Made by a program: the position numbers and the translations under genes | From: DASZHJ01 sp963735465 | GTDB lineage: Bacteria > Pseudomonadota > Alphaproteobacteria > ATCC43930 > CGMCC-115725 | Reading direction: 5' to 3' | Length of the DNA stretch: 64,000 nt | Assembly: GCA_963735465.1 (NCBI GenBank) | Contig: CAVTLA010000001.1 | Location: forward strand, 2,480,001-2,544,000 | Notes under the pieces: model-generated | Told to the model about the DNA's origin: nothing | The model's input: the letters and a program-made list of their open reading frames with translations, nothing else | Database searches by the model: none | In this document: positions 17,255 through 25,727 of the stretch, in pieces | Layout of the letters: each line of letters opens with the position of its first letter | Position numbering within the stretch: the first letter of the stretch is position 1

Positions 17255-17746
17255 ATGCAGAACCTTCTGCCCCAGGCGGAGCGTCTCGGCCTGATTTTGA
17301 AGCAGCGGAAAGAGACTCTGGCGGTGTCGGAATCCTCCACCGGCGGGCTGATCTCGGCGGCGCTGCTGGCGGTGCCCGGCGCCTCCGCCTATTTCCTCGG
17401 CGGCGCCGTCGTCTACACGCGCCAGGCTCGCGCCGCCCTCTTGGGCATCACCGATGCGGACATGACGGGCCTCAGGCCGTCCACCGAGGCCTATGCGCTG
17501 CTGCTGGCCCGCACGGCGCAAAAGCGCTTCGCGTCGACCTGGGCGATCGCCGAGACCGGCGCCACCGGTCCCACCGGCAACCGCTACGGCGACGCCGCCG
17601 GCCACTCCTGCATCGCCGTCGTGGGGCCTGGCGAGCATGCGATCACTCTGGAGACCGGCAGCGGCGACCGCGCCGCCAACATGCGGACCTTCGCGGCGGC
17701 GGCGCTCGACCTCGTCGGCAAATGCCTCGCGGAGGCCTCGCGCTAG
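17255..17746 (+). CDS. pncC: CinA C-terminal domain protein, nicotinamide-nucleotide amidase
   Basis: A 163-residue stand-alone CinA-C domain. Motifs: LAVSESSTGGLISAALL with the active-site Ser, GGAVVYTRQARAALLGI, and the glycine-rich AETGATGPTGNRYGD. The family deamidates nicotinamide mononucleotide in NAD recycling. It starts 54 bp after the HxlR gene and its stop is 9 bp before the methyltransferase-like gene, so it probably heads a small operon. Confidence 0.86.
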   Translation: MQNLLPQAERLGLILKQRKETLAVSESSTGGLISAALLAVPGASAYFLGGAVVYTRQARAALLGITDADMTGLRPSTEAYALLLARTAQKRFASTWAIAETGATGPTGNRYGDAAGHSCIAVVGPGEHAITLETGSGDRAANMRTFAAAALDLVGKCLAEASR

Positions 17747-17755
17747 CTGCCACCG

Positions 17756-18574
17756 ATGTTGCGCGAGCGGATCAAGGAGCATTGCGGCAGCGCCAGCCAC
17801 ATCCTGGCGCTGCGCCAGGCGCCGGGTTTCGGCGCCCGGCTCTTCGTCGCCGACCACATGCGCGGCAAGCGGCTGGTGCGCATGCTCGGCGCCATCGACC
17901 GCAGCGGCATGATCATGGAGCAGTCCGCCATGGACCTGCTGCGGCCGGAGCGGCTGGTCTACGGCTATGAGCGGCTGATGCTGGCGGCTTTCGCCATGGT
18001 GCGCGAGCCGCGCAACGCGCTGCTGCTGGGATTGGGCGGCGGCGCCATGTGCCGGCATCTCCAGGCCTACCTGCCGGACTGCGCCCTCACCATCGTGGAG
18101 CGGAGCCCGGTCGTGCGCGCGCTGGCGAAGCGCTATTTCCGCCTCAACCACCCCGTCATTCTCGCCGACGCGGCGGAGATCGCGTCCCGCTCCCGCGCCG
18201 GCTTCGACGTGGTGCTGGTGGATCTCTACGACGGCGGCGGCGCCGCGGAGGTGGCGGCGCGGTTCTGGAAGACTTGCGTCGAGGCATTGCGTCCCGGAGG
18301 CTGTATCGCGGTCAACTGGGCGGAGTTCGTGAGCCGCGACACGCGGGCCGCCGAGGCGCGGGCCGTGACCAAAGCCGCCGGCCGCTCCTGCTTCCTGGTG
18401 GAGCGCCATTCGCGCCCTAACGTCATCCAGCTGGCACCCTTCCCGCGGCGCATCCCCATCGAGGAGGTGCGCGACCGCTACCGCGACTTCGCCAGCGCGC
18501 AGGGATTGCCGAAGGAAGATCGATCGACGTTCAGCCGCGCCGATCTCAGGAGCCGGTATCCCGTCATCGGGTGA
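17756..18574 (+). CDS. Spermidine synthase-like methyltransferase-fold protein
   Basis: A 272-residue protein with a Rossmann SAM/dcSAM-binding fold: LLLGLGGGAMCRHL (motif I), ALTIVERSPVVRALA with the acidic ligand, and FDVVLVDLYDGGG at the place of the catalytic Asp pair. It resembles the spermidine synthase family (SpeE-like), but the polyamine-binding residues are not convincing, so another substrate is likely. It is 9 bp downstream of the CinA gene and ends just before a dispersed repeat. Confidence 0.72.
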   Translation: MLRERIKEHCGSASHILALRQAPGFGARLFVADHMRGKRLVRMLGAIDRSGMIMEQSAMDLLRPERLVYGYERLMLAAFAMVREPRNALLLGLGGGAMCRHLQAYLPDCALTIVERSPVVRALAKRYFRLNHPVILADAAEIASRSRAGFDVVLVDLYDGGGAAEVAARFWKTCVEALRPGGCIAVNWAEFVSRDTRAAEARAVTKAAGRSCFLVERHSRPNVIQLAPFPRRIPIEEVRDRYRDFASAQGLPKEDRSTFSRADLRSRYPVIG

Positions 18575-18596
18575 GCATCTGCGTTGCAGAAGCATC

Positions 18597-18709
18597 GCGC
18601 GTCCTTCGACGCGCTTCGCTTGCTCAGGATGAGGAAATTGGTGGGTGGCACAAAGAAAAAGCGCCTCATCCTGAGCAAGCGACCGCAGGGAGCGCGTCGA
18701 AGGACGCAC
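18597..18709. repeat. 113-bp dispersed hairpin repeat, copy B
   Basis: Arms at 18597-18634 and 18664-18709; here the extra 8-base segment (ACCGCAGG) is in the right arm, because this copy is inverted relative to copy A at 4208-4320. By eye the two differ at about 11 of 113 positions, mostly in the loop. It lies between two convergent genes, as does copy A. Confidence 0.85.
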
Positions 18710-18730
18710 CGCCACCGAACGAACGTCCCC

Positions 18731-20047
18731 TCACTCCCGCGGCATCACGTCAAAGGCGATGGAGATCCGCCGCTGGTCCGACACGAAGGGGATCGTGCGG
18801 TGATAGAAATAGGAGGGGAAGAGGATCATCAGGCCCGGCTCGGGCTTGACCGGCATGATCCCGGTGGGCTCGGCGACAGCGAATTCTTCCGGCGGACGGC
18901 CGAGCTCGAAGAAGCCATCCTGGCCGTGCTCGGGCTTCCCCACCATGTCCGGCAGCAGCGGGTAGTAGACGCCGCTGACATAGCCGTCCATGTGGATGTG
19001 CGGCGTAAGGCTGCCCTGGAAATGCAGCACCGCCGCCCAGGAGGCGAATTCCCAGCGCTTCGGCGGCTTCATCAGGAACTGGTGGTTCGAGCCCGGCGGG
19101 ATGCGGCGGAGATAGTCGGCGACCGCCGCCCGCGTCACCGCCTCGAACGCCGCCACCGGCCCCTCCTTCGGGCCGAAGAACGTCGCGGTGATGGCGAGCG
19201 CGGGATGGTGATAGTGCGGATCCTCCGCCGGCGGCACATGCAGCGTCGGATGCTGCATGACGTACTCCACCAGCGCCGCGTTGAATTCCTCGAGGCTGGC
19301 GTAGCCTGGCGGCACCTCGATCTTGAAGCTGTGCACGAAGTCGAAATCGAGGAGATGCCGCGCCGCCTCGGTCTCGCGGGCGCCATAGAGCGCGACGCCC
19401 TTGAGGGCGAGCGCCTCCATGTTGGCGGGCGACACCTGAAGCCAGCGATCGCAAGCCTCGACGGTGCCCCGTGCGTCGCCCTCGGCGAGGAGCGCGTTCG
19501 CCAGATTGCTGTACGCCACCGACCAGTCCGGCCGCCTCGCGATGACGGCGCGATAGACGTCGATCGCCTGGGATCGCTTGCCTGATTTCTCCAGGGCGAT
19601 GCCGAGATTGCGCTCTGCCTCCGGTGCTTCCGGCGTGAGCCGCAGCACGCGGCGATAGGCCTCCGCCGCTTCCTCGAAGCGGCCCAGCGCATGGAGCGCG
19701 TTGCCGAGATTGTTGTGCGCTGGCACCAGGTCGGGCTTGAGCTCGGCGGCGCGGCGGTAGGCCTTGGCGGCATCCTCGACGCGCTCGAGACGCATCAGCG
19801 CGTTGCCGAGGTTGTACCAGGCCTCGCCGAAATCCGGCCGGCGCTGCACCGCCTTGCGATAGAGCTCCGCGGCCTCGGACGCCTCGCCCATCTCGAGAGC
19901 GATCATGCCGGCAAAGGCCAGGACGTCCGGCCGGTCCGGCTGTAGCCTCAGGAGCTGGCGGCAGACCTGCAGCGCATCTCCGAGCCGGCCGGCGCGATAG
20001 GCCGCCGTCGCCTGCTGCTGCAGGAGGGGGAGCGCGGCGGCGCTCAC
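18731..20047 (-). CDS. TPR-repeat protein with 2OG-Fe(II) oxygenase domain
   Basis: A 438-residue protein. Residues 1-230 form about six tetratricopeptide repeats (for example AWYNLGNALMRLERVEDAAK at 76-95). Residues 235-438 look like a putative 2OG-Fe(II) oxygenase: the iron-binding HxD is HMD at 352-354, the distal histidine is H416 in FYHRTIPF, and the 2-oxoglutarate-binding Arg is R426 or R427. Such proteins are predicted hydroxylases with the TPRs binding a partner or substrate. No signal peptide. It lies 16 bp upstream of the COQ9 gene in the same... opposite-facing context is absent: both are on the minus strand, with COQ9 read first. Confidence 0.82.
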   Translation of the reverse strand: MSAAALPLLQQQATAAYRAGRLGDALQVCRQLLRLQPDRPDVLAFAGMIALEMGEASEAAELYRKAVQRRPDFGEAWYNLGNALMRLERVEDAAKAYRRAAELKPDLVPAHNNLGNALHALGRFEEAAEAYRRVLRLTPEAPEAERNLGIALEKSGKRSQAIDVYRAVIARRPDWSVAYSNLANALLAEGDARGTVEACDRWLQVSPANMEALALKGVALYGARETEAARHLLDFDFVHSFKIEVPPGYASLEEFNAALVEYVMQHPTLHVPPAEDPHYHHPALAITATFFGPKEGPVAAFEAVTRAAVADYLRRIPPGSNHQFLMKPPKRWEFASWAAVLHFQGSLTPHIHMDGYVSGVYYPLLPDMVGKPEHGQDGFFELGRPPEEFAVAEPTGIMPVKPEPGLMILFPSYFYHRTIPFVSDQRRISIAFDVMPRE

Positions 20048-20062
20048 GGCGGAGCGATGCCC

Positions 20063-20704
20063 CTAGCGCCGCCGCGCCAGGCGCGCGAGCAGGAAGGGAT
20101 CGGGAAGCCGCCCGGCCCAGACCTTGAGCCGCTCGGTCACGCGGGGGATCGCCATCACCTCCGCCAGACGGCGATCGAGGAAGGCTGTTGTCTCGACCTG
20201 CTCCGCCGAGCGGTCATCGAGCCAGTAAAGCGTAGTGGCGGCATAGACGCCCGCCAGCAATCCCCGCTTGGTGTAGAAATTGAAATCCGTCGCCGTGTCG
20301 CCAGCGGCGTACCAGAGCGCGTCGACGGTGCCGTAGATGAGCCGGGCGCCGAGCGCCAGGTTCTGCGGCGCCGCCAGCAGCGCCAGGGAGCGGCGCACCG
20401 CCTCCCGATGGGGTGCCAGGATCGCAAGTCGCCTGCGCACGGCGGTGGCGATCCGCTCGCGCACCTTCATCTCCGGCAGGTTCAGGGGCTCGAGCGCCGT
20501 CAACGTCTCGCGGTCAGCCCAGCGGCTGAACCAGGCGACCGCATCGCGGGGACCCGCGGGAAACAGATCCGCCACCTGCGCCGCATCGAGCCCGGCCTGC
20601 TCCGCCGCCTTCCCCATCGCCGCCGACGTCCAGCCGTCGAAGGGCACATCCGGCAGAAGCGCCCGGAGGAGCGCGTCCTTCGCCTGTCGAGTATCAGCTG
20701 TCAT
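20063..20704 (-). CDS. COQ9 family ubiquinone biosynthesis protein
   Basis: A 213-residue COQ9-like protein, a lipid-binding partner of ubiquinone biosynthesis hydroxylases. It has the N-terminal TetR-like helical part (FDGWTSAAMGKAAEQAGLDA), and the family's central TVDALWYAAGDTATDFNFYTKRG with the membrane-binding region. The start at 20704 lies 3 bp after the def stop, so the genes are coupled. COQ9 next to def and rpsU is a neighbourhood I know from Alphaproteobacteria. Confidence 0.87.
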   Translation of the reverse strand: MTADTRQAKDALLRALLPDVPFDGWTSAAMGKAAEQAGLDAAQVADLFPAGPRDAVAWFSRWADRETLTALEPLNLPEMKVRERIATAVRRRLAILAPHREAVRRSLALLAAPQNLALGARLIYGTVDALWYAAGDTATDFNFYTKRGLLAGVYAATTLYWLDDRSAEQVETTAFLDRRLAEVMAIPRVTERLKVWAGRLPDPFLLARLARRR

Positions 20705-20706
20705 GG

Positions 20707-21264
20707 CTATTCCGCCGCCTTCTGCGCCGGCTCGATGTCCATGGGATAGCGCTGCCATTCCTCCAGGAAGGTGAGGAGCCGATGATCGGTCATGCGCTGG
20801 ACATAGAGGATGCCGTCGAGATGGTCGCATTCGTGCTGCACCACCCGGGCGTGGAAGCCTTCGACCGTGCGGTCGATGGCCTCGCCCTCGGGCGTCGTCG
20901 CGCGGTAGCGGATACGCTTGAAGCGGGGCACCGCCCCCCGGAGGCCGGGCACCGAGAGACAGCCCTCCCAGCCCAGATCGGTCTCGGTTCCCACCGGCTC
21001 GATCACGGGGTTCACCACCGCCACCAGTTCCTGGGGGGTGTCGAGGGCGAGGCCGGTGGTCCGCTCGGCCGGGACCTTGAAAATGACCACGCGCTCGGAA
21101 ACGTGCACCTGGGGCGCGGCCAGTCCGGCGCCGCCGATATCCTCCAGGGTCGCCACCATGTCGGCGACCAGCGCCTTGATGCGGGGGGCCGTGGGGTCGG
21201 CGACCGGAGCCGCCACCTGGCGCAGCACCGGGTGGCCCATGCGGGCGATCTTCAGGATGGCCAT
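20707..21264 (-). CDS. def: Peptide deformylase
   Basis: A 185-residue deformylase that removes the N-formyl group from new proteins. All three metal-site motifs are intact: GAGLAAPQV (GxGxAAxQ), EGCLSVPG with the metal-binding Cys, and QHECDHLDG (HExxH). Downstream COQ9 begins 3 bp after its stop. It is divergent from rpsU across a 160-bp gap. Confidence 0.94.
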   Translation of the reverse strand: MAILKIARMGHPVLRQVAAPVADPTAPRIKALVADMVATLEDIGGAGLAAPQVHVSERVVIFKVPAERTTGLALDTPQELVAVVNPVIEPVGTETDLGWEGCLSVPGLRGAVPRFKRIRYRATTPEGEAIDRTVEGFHARVVQHECDHLDGILYVQRMTDHRLLTFLEEWQRYPMDIEPAQKAAE

Positions 21265-21424
21265 GTGCGACTATATAGGGCCTCGGACCGGCGGCGCAAA
21301 GCGTGCCCTTGGGCTGCTTCCCTTCCGGCTTCGCCCGTGCTATAGGGCGCCCCGAAAGGCTGGCCGCGGCCGTTTTGCGGGCCCCGGCTACCCATCCGAC
21401 CAGGCTCTTAGGAGAGTGCGGCAC

Positions 21425-21628
21425 GTGCAAATTCTCGTTCGCGACAACAACGTCGACCAGGCGCTCCGCGCCCTCAAGAAGAAGATGCAGCGCGAGGGCG
21501 TCTTCCGCGAGATGAAGCTCCGCAGCAACTACGAGAAGCCCTCCGAGCGCCGCGCCCGGGAGAAGGCGGAGGCGGTGCGCCGCTACCGCAAGCTGCTCCG
21601 CAAGCGCATGGAGCGCGAAGGCTACTAG
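21425..21628 (+). CDS. rpsU: 30S ribosomal protein S21
   Basis: A 67-residue S21 beginning (M)QILVRDNNVDQALRALKKK, highly basic and of normal length. The start is a GTG at 21425 with AGGAGA about 10 bases upstream; no ATG lies at the right point. Translated from a GTG, the first residue is Met. Binds 16S rRNA in the small subunit. A strong hairpin terminator follows. Confidence 0.93.
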   Translation: MQILVRDNNVDQALRALKKKMQREGVFREMKLRSNYEKPSERRAREKAEAVRRYRKLLRKRMEREGY

Positions 21629-21665
21629 GGACCGCGGTCCCGGTCCTCGGGATTCCCTGACAAGA

Positions 21666-21690
21666 AAGCCGCCGGCATCCCCGGCGGCTT
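21666..21690. terminator. Bidirectional hairpin terminator after rpsU
   Basis: A perfect 10-bp stem (AAGCCGCCGG and CCGGCGGCTT, loop CATCC), followed by CGCTGTTTT on the plus strand and preceded by an A-rich stretch that reads as CTTTCTTG on the minus strand. It lies between the convergent rpsU and glyoxalase-like genes and can serve both. Confidence 0.7.
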
Positions 21691-21712
21691 CGCTGTTTTC
21701 AGGCGGCGCCGG

Positions 21713-22090
21713 TCAATCCGCGCGATCGCAGAAGGCCTCCAGACGGTAGCCCTCGGGGTCGATGATGAAGGCGGCGTAGTAGCTGTCCCCATAGTCCTTG
21801 CGCAGCCCCGGACCGCCGTTGTCGGACCCGCCCGCCTTCAGCGCCGCCGCATGGAAAGCGTCGACATCGGCGCGCCGCTGCGCCGCGAAACAGAAATGCA
21901 GGCCGGTTTCCTTGTCGGCCGGCACCGGCTTGCCGCTGGCGCTGATCCAGAACCGCGGCGCCGCGCGCCCATAGCCGAGGGCGGCGTCGCCGGCGCTCAG
22001 GCAGCTGTACCCGAGGGTCCCGAGAACGGCATCGTAGAAATTCCGTGCCGCGCCCAGGTCCCTGACACCGATCGAGACATGATCGAGCAT
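21713..22090 (-). CDS. VOC family (glyoxalase-like) protein
   Basis: A 125-residue vicinal oxygen chelate fold protein. Motifs: MLDHVSIGVRDLGAARNFYDA, typical of the first beta-alpha-beta unit, and the C-terminal YYAAFIIDPEGYRLEAFC with a conserved metal-ligand Glu. The start at 22090 has a GAGGAG just upstream; ATGs at 22108 and 22117 are further out. Reaction unknown (glyoxalase, dioxygenase and resistance proteins all share this fold). Confidence 0.85.
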   Translation of the reverse strand: MLDHVSIGVRDLGAARNFYDAVLGTLGYSCLSAGDAALGYGRAAPRFWISASGKPVPADKETGLHFCFAAQRRADVDAFHAAALKAGGSDNGGPGLRKDYGDSYYAAFIIDPEGYRLEAFCDRAD

Positions 22091-22134
22091 GGGCTTCTCC
22101 TCACTCATCACAAACAACCTCTCGCTGAACTATT

Positions 22135-23533
22135 CTAGGCACCCATCGCCTTGACGATCTCCTCGCACATCTTCTTCGCGTCGCCGAACAGCATCATGGT
22201 GTTGTCGCGGAAGAAGAGCTCGTTCTCGACGCCGGCATAGCCCGAGGCCATGGAGCGCTTGATGAAGAGCACGGTCTTCGCGCGCTCCACGTCGAGGATG
22301 GGCATGCCGTAGATCGGGGATTTCGGATCGGTCTTGGCGGCGGGATTGGTGACGTCGTTGGCGCCGATCACGAAGGCGACATCCGTGGTGGCGAAATCCC
22401 GGTTGATCTCCTCCAGCTCCAGCACCTCGTCATAGGGCACGTTCGCTTCCGCCAGCAGCACGTTCATGTGGCCGGGCATGCGGCCCGCCACCGGGTGGAT
22501 CGCGTAGCGCACGGTGACGCCTTCCTTCTTCAGGAGATCCGCCATCTCCTTGAGGGCGTGCTGCGCCTGGGCCACCGCCATGCCGTAGCCGGGCACGATG
22601 ATGACGGAGCTCGCATTCTTCAGGATGAAGGCCGCATCGTCGGCGCTGCCGGACTTGACCGCCTTGTCGCCGTGGCCGGCGCCCGCCGCCACGGTGCCGC
22701 CCTCGGTGCCGAAACCGCCCAGGATCACGTTGAAGATCGAGCGGTTCATCCCCTTGCACATGATGTAGCTGAGGATCGCGCCGGAAGAGCCCACCAGCGC
22801 GCCGGTGACGATCAGGAGGCTGTTGGCCAGCGTGAAGCCGATGCCGCAGGCGGCCCAGCCGGAATAGGAGTTCAGCATCGAGATCACGACCGGCATGTCG
22901 GCGCCGCCGATCGGCAGGATCAGCAGCAATCCCAGCGCCAGCGACAGCAGCACGATCAGCCAGAACACTCCGGTCGCCTGCCCGAGCACGAACAGGACGA
23001 TCAGCACCACCAGCAGGATGCCCAGCGCCGCGTTGAGATAATGCTGCCCCCAGAACATCAGCGGCGCGCCGGAGACCAGGCCCTGCAGCTTGGTGAAGGC
23101 CACCACGGAGCCGGTGAAGGTGATGGCGCCGATGGCGGTGCCGAGGCTCATCTCGACCAGGCTCGCGCGCTCGATGGCGCCCACCGCGCCGATGCCATAG
23201 GCGTCGGGCGCGTAGAAGGCGGCGGCGGCCACCGCGACCGCCGCCAATCCGACCAGGCTGTGGAACGCCGCCACCAGCTGCGGCAGCGCCGTCATCTGGA
23301 TCTTGAGGGCGATATAGGCACCCGACCGCGCCGCCGATGGCGATCGCGACGACGATGGCGATGTAGCCGCTCATGATTGGCAGCGCCAGCGTGGTGCCGA
23401 TGGCGATCACCATGCCGACGATGCCGAAGAGATTGCCGTGCCGCGCCGTCTCCGGCGACGACAGGCCGCGCAGCGCCATGATGAAGCAGACGGAGGCGAT
23501 GAGATAAAGGAAGGCCGCGAGGTTCTCGGTCAT
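22135..23533 (-). CDS. pntB: NAD(P) transhydrogenase subunit beta, frameshifted
   Basis: The beta subunit of the proton-pumping transhydrogenase (membrane helices plus NADP-binding domain). The N-terminal 70 or so residues start at MTENLAAFLYL (ATG at 23533) and continue to AIGGAVG, then the reading frame shifts by one base near 23321-23323, where the minus strand reads CGGGTGCC and one G too many is present. From there MTALPQLVAAFHS to the end is intact, including GYGMAVAQAQHAL and the NADP site IGANDVTNPAAKTD. The span is 1399 bp, one more than 466 codons, so a single insertion explains it. Confidence 0.87.
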
Positions 23534-23544
23534 GGGATGCCCCG

Positions 23545-23955
23545 CTATTTCTGTTTCTTCTTGAACATCTGCAGCATGCGCTGGGTCACGATGAAGCCGC
23601 CGAAGATGTTGACCGAGGCCAGCATCACCGCGAAGAGGCCCATCCCCTCGGAGAAACCGTGGCCCGCCGAGGCGATCAGCGCGCCCACCACGATCACGCT
23701 GGAGATCGCGTTGGTGACGCTCATCAGCGGCGAATGCAGCGCCGGCGTCACCCGCCACACCACGTAGTAGCCGACGAACACGGCCAGCACGAAGACCGTC
23801 AGAAAGAAGACGAAGACGTCACCGTGCGTGCCGGCTTGCGCCACCTTGCTTGCCACGGCGCCCACCTGCTGGGAGAGCTGGTCGGCGTGGGTGGCGAGCT
23901 GATGCGCCTCGGCGGCGACGTCCCGGGCACTGTTGGAGACGGAATTGCTGTCCAT
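23545..23955 (-). CDS. pntAB: NAD(P) transhydrogenase subunit alpha part 2
   Basis: A 136-residue membrane subunit with three hydrophobic segments (about 48-66, 83-98, 105-122) and the family motif PLMSVTNAISSVIVVGAL. An N-terminal helical extension precedes the first segment. It is read between pntAA (4 bp upstream) and pntB (11 bp downstream), the split arrangement common in Alphaproteobacteria. Confidence 0.9.
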   Translation of the reverse strand: MDSNSVSNSARDVAAEAHQLATHADQLSQQVGAVASKVAQAGTHGDVFVFFLTVFVLAVFVGYYVVWRVTPALHSPLMSVTNAISSVIVVGALIASAGHGFSEGMGLFAVMLASVNIFGGFIVTQRMLQMFKKKQK

Positions 23956-23959
23956 GACG

Positions 23960-25132
23960 TTAGCCTCCTGCCGCTGCGGGCGCCGCCGGCGCCAGTTGGG
24001 AATGCACGACCGCGCCGTCCCTGGTGAGGAGCGTCGCCTTCACGATCTCGTCGGCGGTGTCGATCTTGAGTGCCTTCTCCTTGTCGATGATGAGCGCCAG
24101 GAAATTGAGGAGGTTCCTGCCGTAGAGCTGGCTGGCGTCGACGGCGATGCGCGAGGGCATGTTGGCGTGACCGACGAGGCGCACGGCGTTGTCCGTCACC
24201 ACCACCTCGCCTTCCCGGCTGCCCTCGACGTTGCCGCCCTGCTCGACCGCGAGGTCGACGATGACCGAGCCCGGCCGCATCACCGCCACCATGTCCCGGG
24301 TGATCAGGACCGGTGCTTTCCGTCCCGGGATCAGAGCGGTGCAGATCACGATGTCGATCTTCTTCAGGGCCTCGGTCACGTGCGCCCGCTGCCGCTTGGC
24401 GAAATCCTCGCCCATCTCCTTGGCGTAGCCGCCGGCGGTCTCCATCGCCTTCATCGCCTCGAGGTCGACGGCGAGGAAGCTGGCGCCGAGACTTTCCACC
24501 TGCTCCTTGGCGGCGAAGCGGACGTCGGTCGCCGAGACGATGGCGCCCAGGCGCCGCGCCGTGGCGATCGCCTGCAGCCCGGCGACGCCGGCGCCCATGA
24601 CCAGGACGCGGGCCGGCGGAATGGTGCCGGCCGCGGTCATCATCATCGGGAAGGCGTGGCCGAACTCGGCGGCGGCATCGAGCACCGCCTTGTAGCCCGC
24701 GAGATTCGACTGGGACGACAGTACGTCCATGGACTGGGCGCGGGTGATGCGCGGCACCAACTCCATGGCGAAGGCGGCGATCCCCTGGCTGGCGTAGGCC
24801 TTGACGTCCTCCGGCCGCTGCAGCGGCTGCAGCAGCCCCACCAGCACCGCGCCACGCTTCATCGGCGCCAGCTCGTCGGGTCCGTCCTCGCCGGCCCGGA
24901 TCGGCCGCTGCACCCTGAGGACGATATCGCCGGCGCCGATCGCCGCCGCCGCGTCCGGCGCGACGGTGGCGCCGGCCGCCCGGTAGGCGTCGTCGGGAAA
25001 GGCGGCCCCATCGCCCGCCCCGGTCTCCACCACGACCTCGAGGCCCTGGGCCACGAGTCGCTTGACGATGTCCGGTGTCGCGGCGACGCGCCGCTCGTGC
25101 GCGCGGCGTTCCTTCGGGATGCTGATCTTCAT
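23960..25132 (-). CDS. pntAA: NAD(P) transhydrogenase subunit alpha part 1
   Basis: A 390-residue NAD(H)-binding subunit: MKISIPKERRAHERRVAATP, then VLVMGAGVAGLQAIATARRLGA for the Rossmann NAD site, and ICTALIPGRKAPVLIT, all diagnostic. It delivers hydride from NADH to the NADP domain in PntB, coupled to proton entry. First gene of the pnt operon in transcription order. Confidence 0.93.
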   Translation of the reverse strand: MKISIPKERRAHERRVAATPDIVKRLVAQGLEVVVETGAGDGAAFPDDAYRAAGATVAPDAAAAIGAGDIVLRVQRPIRAGEDGPDELAPMKRGAVLVGLLQPLQRPEDVKAYASQGIAAFAMELVPRITRAQSMDVLSSQSNLAGYKAVLDAAAEFGHAFPMMMTAAGTIPPARVLVMGAGVAGLQAIATARRLGAIVSATDVRFAAKEQVESLGASFLAVDLEAMKAMETAGGYAKEMGEDFAKRQRAHVTEALKKIDIVICTALIPGRKAPVLITRDMVAVMRPGSVIVDLAVEQGGNVEGSREGEVVVTDNAVRLVGHANMPSRIAVDASQLYGRNLLNFLALIIDKEKALKIDTADEIVKATLLTRDGAVVHSQLAPAAPAAAGG

Positions 25133-25272
25133 GGAAGGTCTCTGCTCTGCCGTTAGGGAGGCCCGGGACCGCCTGCGCAGAACGGTCGGGGTGCCGCGCG
25201 GGCCGACACAATGCCGCGCGAACCCGTATTTGTGAAGGGCGGGACGCCGGCGCCGGCGCAGTCGGTTAAGAT

Positions 25273-25536
25273 TCAGTTCACCAACTTGCCCGCACTCTCC
25301 ACCGCGGCTCCGCAGAGCGCCTCGCGGGCGTGCTGCTGCTCGATCGCCGCCTTCTCGAGGAGCAGCTTCGCCTCTTCCCGCCGCTTCATGTCCTTCACGG
25401 TCGGCAGCCTGGCCTTGAGTGCCGCTAGATCCGCGCCACAATCTGCGCGAGCAGGGGTGGACGTAACATGTAGGAAAACGAGAGTGACCAGCAGAGGCCA
25501 CAGAGCAAACCCTTTCGCCCGCCGCCACGACTGCAT
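25273..25536 (-). CDS. Small secreted protein of unknown function
   Basis: 87 residues with an N-terminal signal peptide (RRAKGFALWPLLVTLVFLHV, cleavage near ARA). The mature part has two cysteines (ADCGADLAALKARL and REALCGAAV), which could form a disulfide, and a charged helix rich in E and A. I recognise no named family. It is divergent from the sigma-factor gene, so it may share its regulatory region. Confidence 0.65.
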   Translation of the reverse strand: MQSWRRAKGFALWPLLVTLVFLHVTSTPARADCGADLAALKARLPTVKDMKRREEAKLLLEKAAIEQQHAREALCGAAVESAGKLVN

Positions 25537-25650
25537 AGAATGCCTCCTAAATCGGTACGCCCGGTTAGATGGCCCTTTTTATCAAAGGGTTTCAAAGCCT
25601 TCCGACTATATCACGCAGCCGCCTGGGAGGGCGAAGCCGGTTGCTGCCAG

Positions 25651-25675
25651 GGAATAAAGCCAATCCAACCCCGTT
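25651..25675 (+). promoter_or_regulatory. Candidate ECF/EcfG-type promoter of the sigma factor gene
   Basis: GGAAT at 25651-25655, a 16-base spacer and CGTT at 25672-25675 fit the EcfG consensus (GGAAC, N16-17, CGTT) with one change. It is 52 bp upstream of the GTG of the ECF sigma gene, so autoregulation or stress control is plausible. Confidence 0.5.
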
Positions 25676-25727
25676 ATCCCTACGTCAGGCCGGTCAGAAC
25701 ACGCCGGTGCCTGCCGGGTCAAACCCG

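Noticed and set aside
22430..23758. Long minus-strand frame of about 440 residues over pntB
   Set aside because: Only the stretch from about 23533 to 23321 is real (the PntB N-terminus); the rest is a shadow of the frame-shifted gene.
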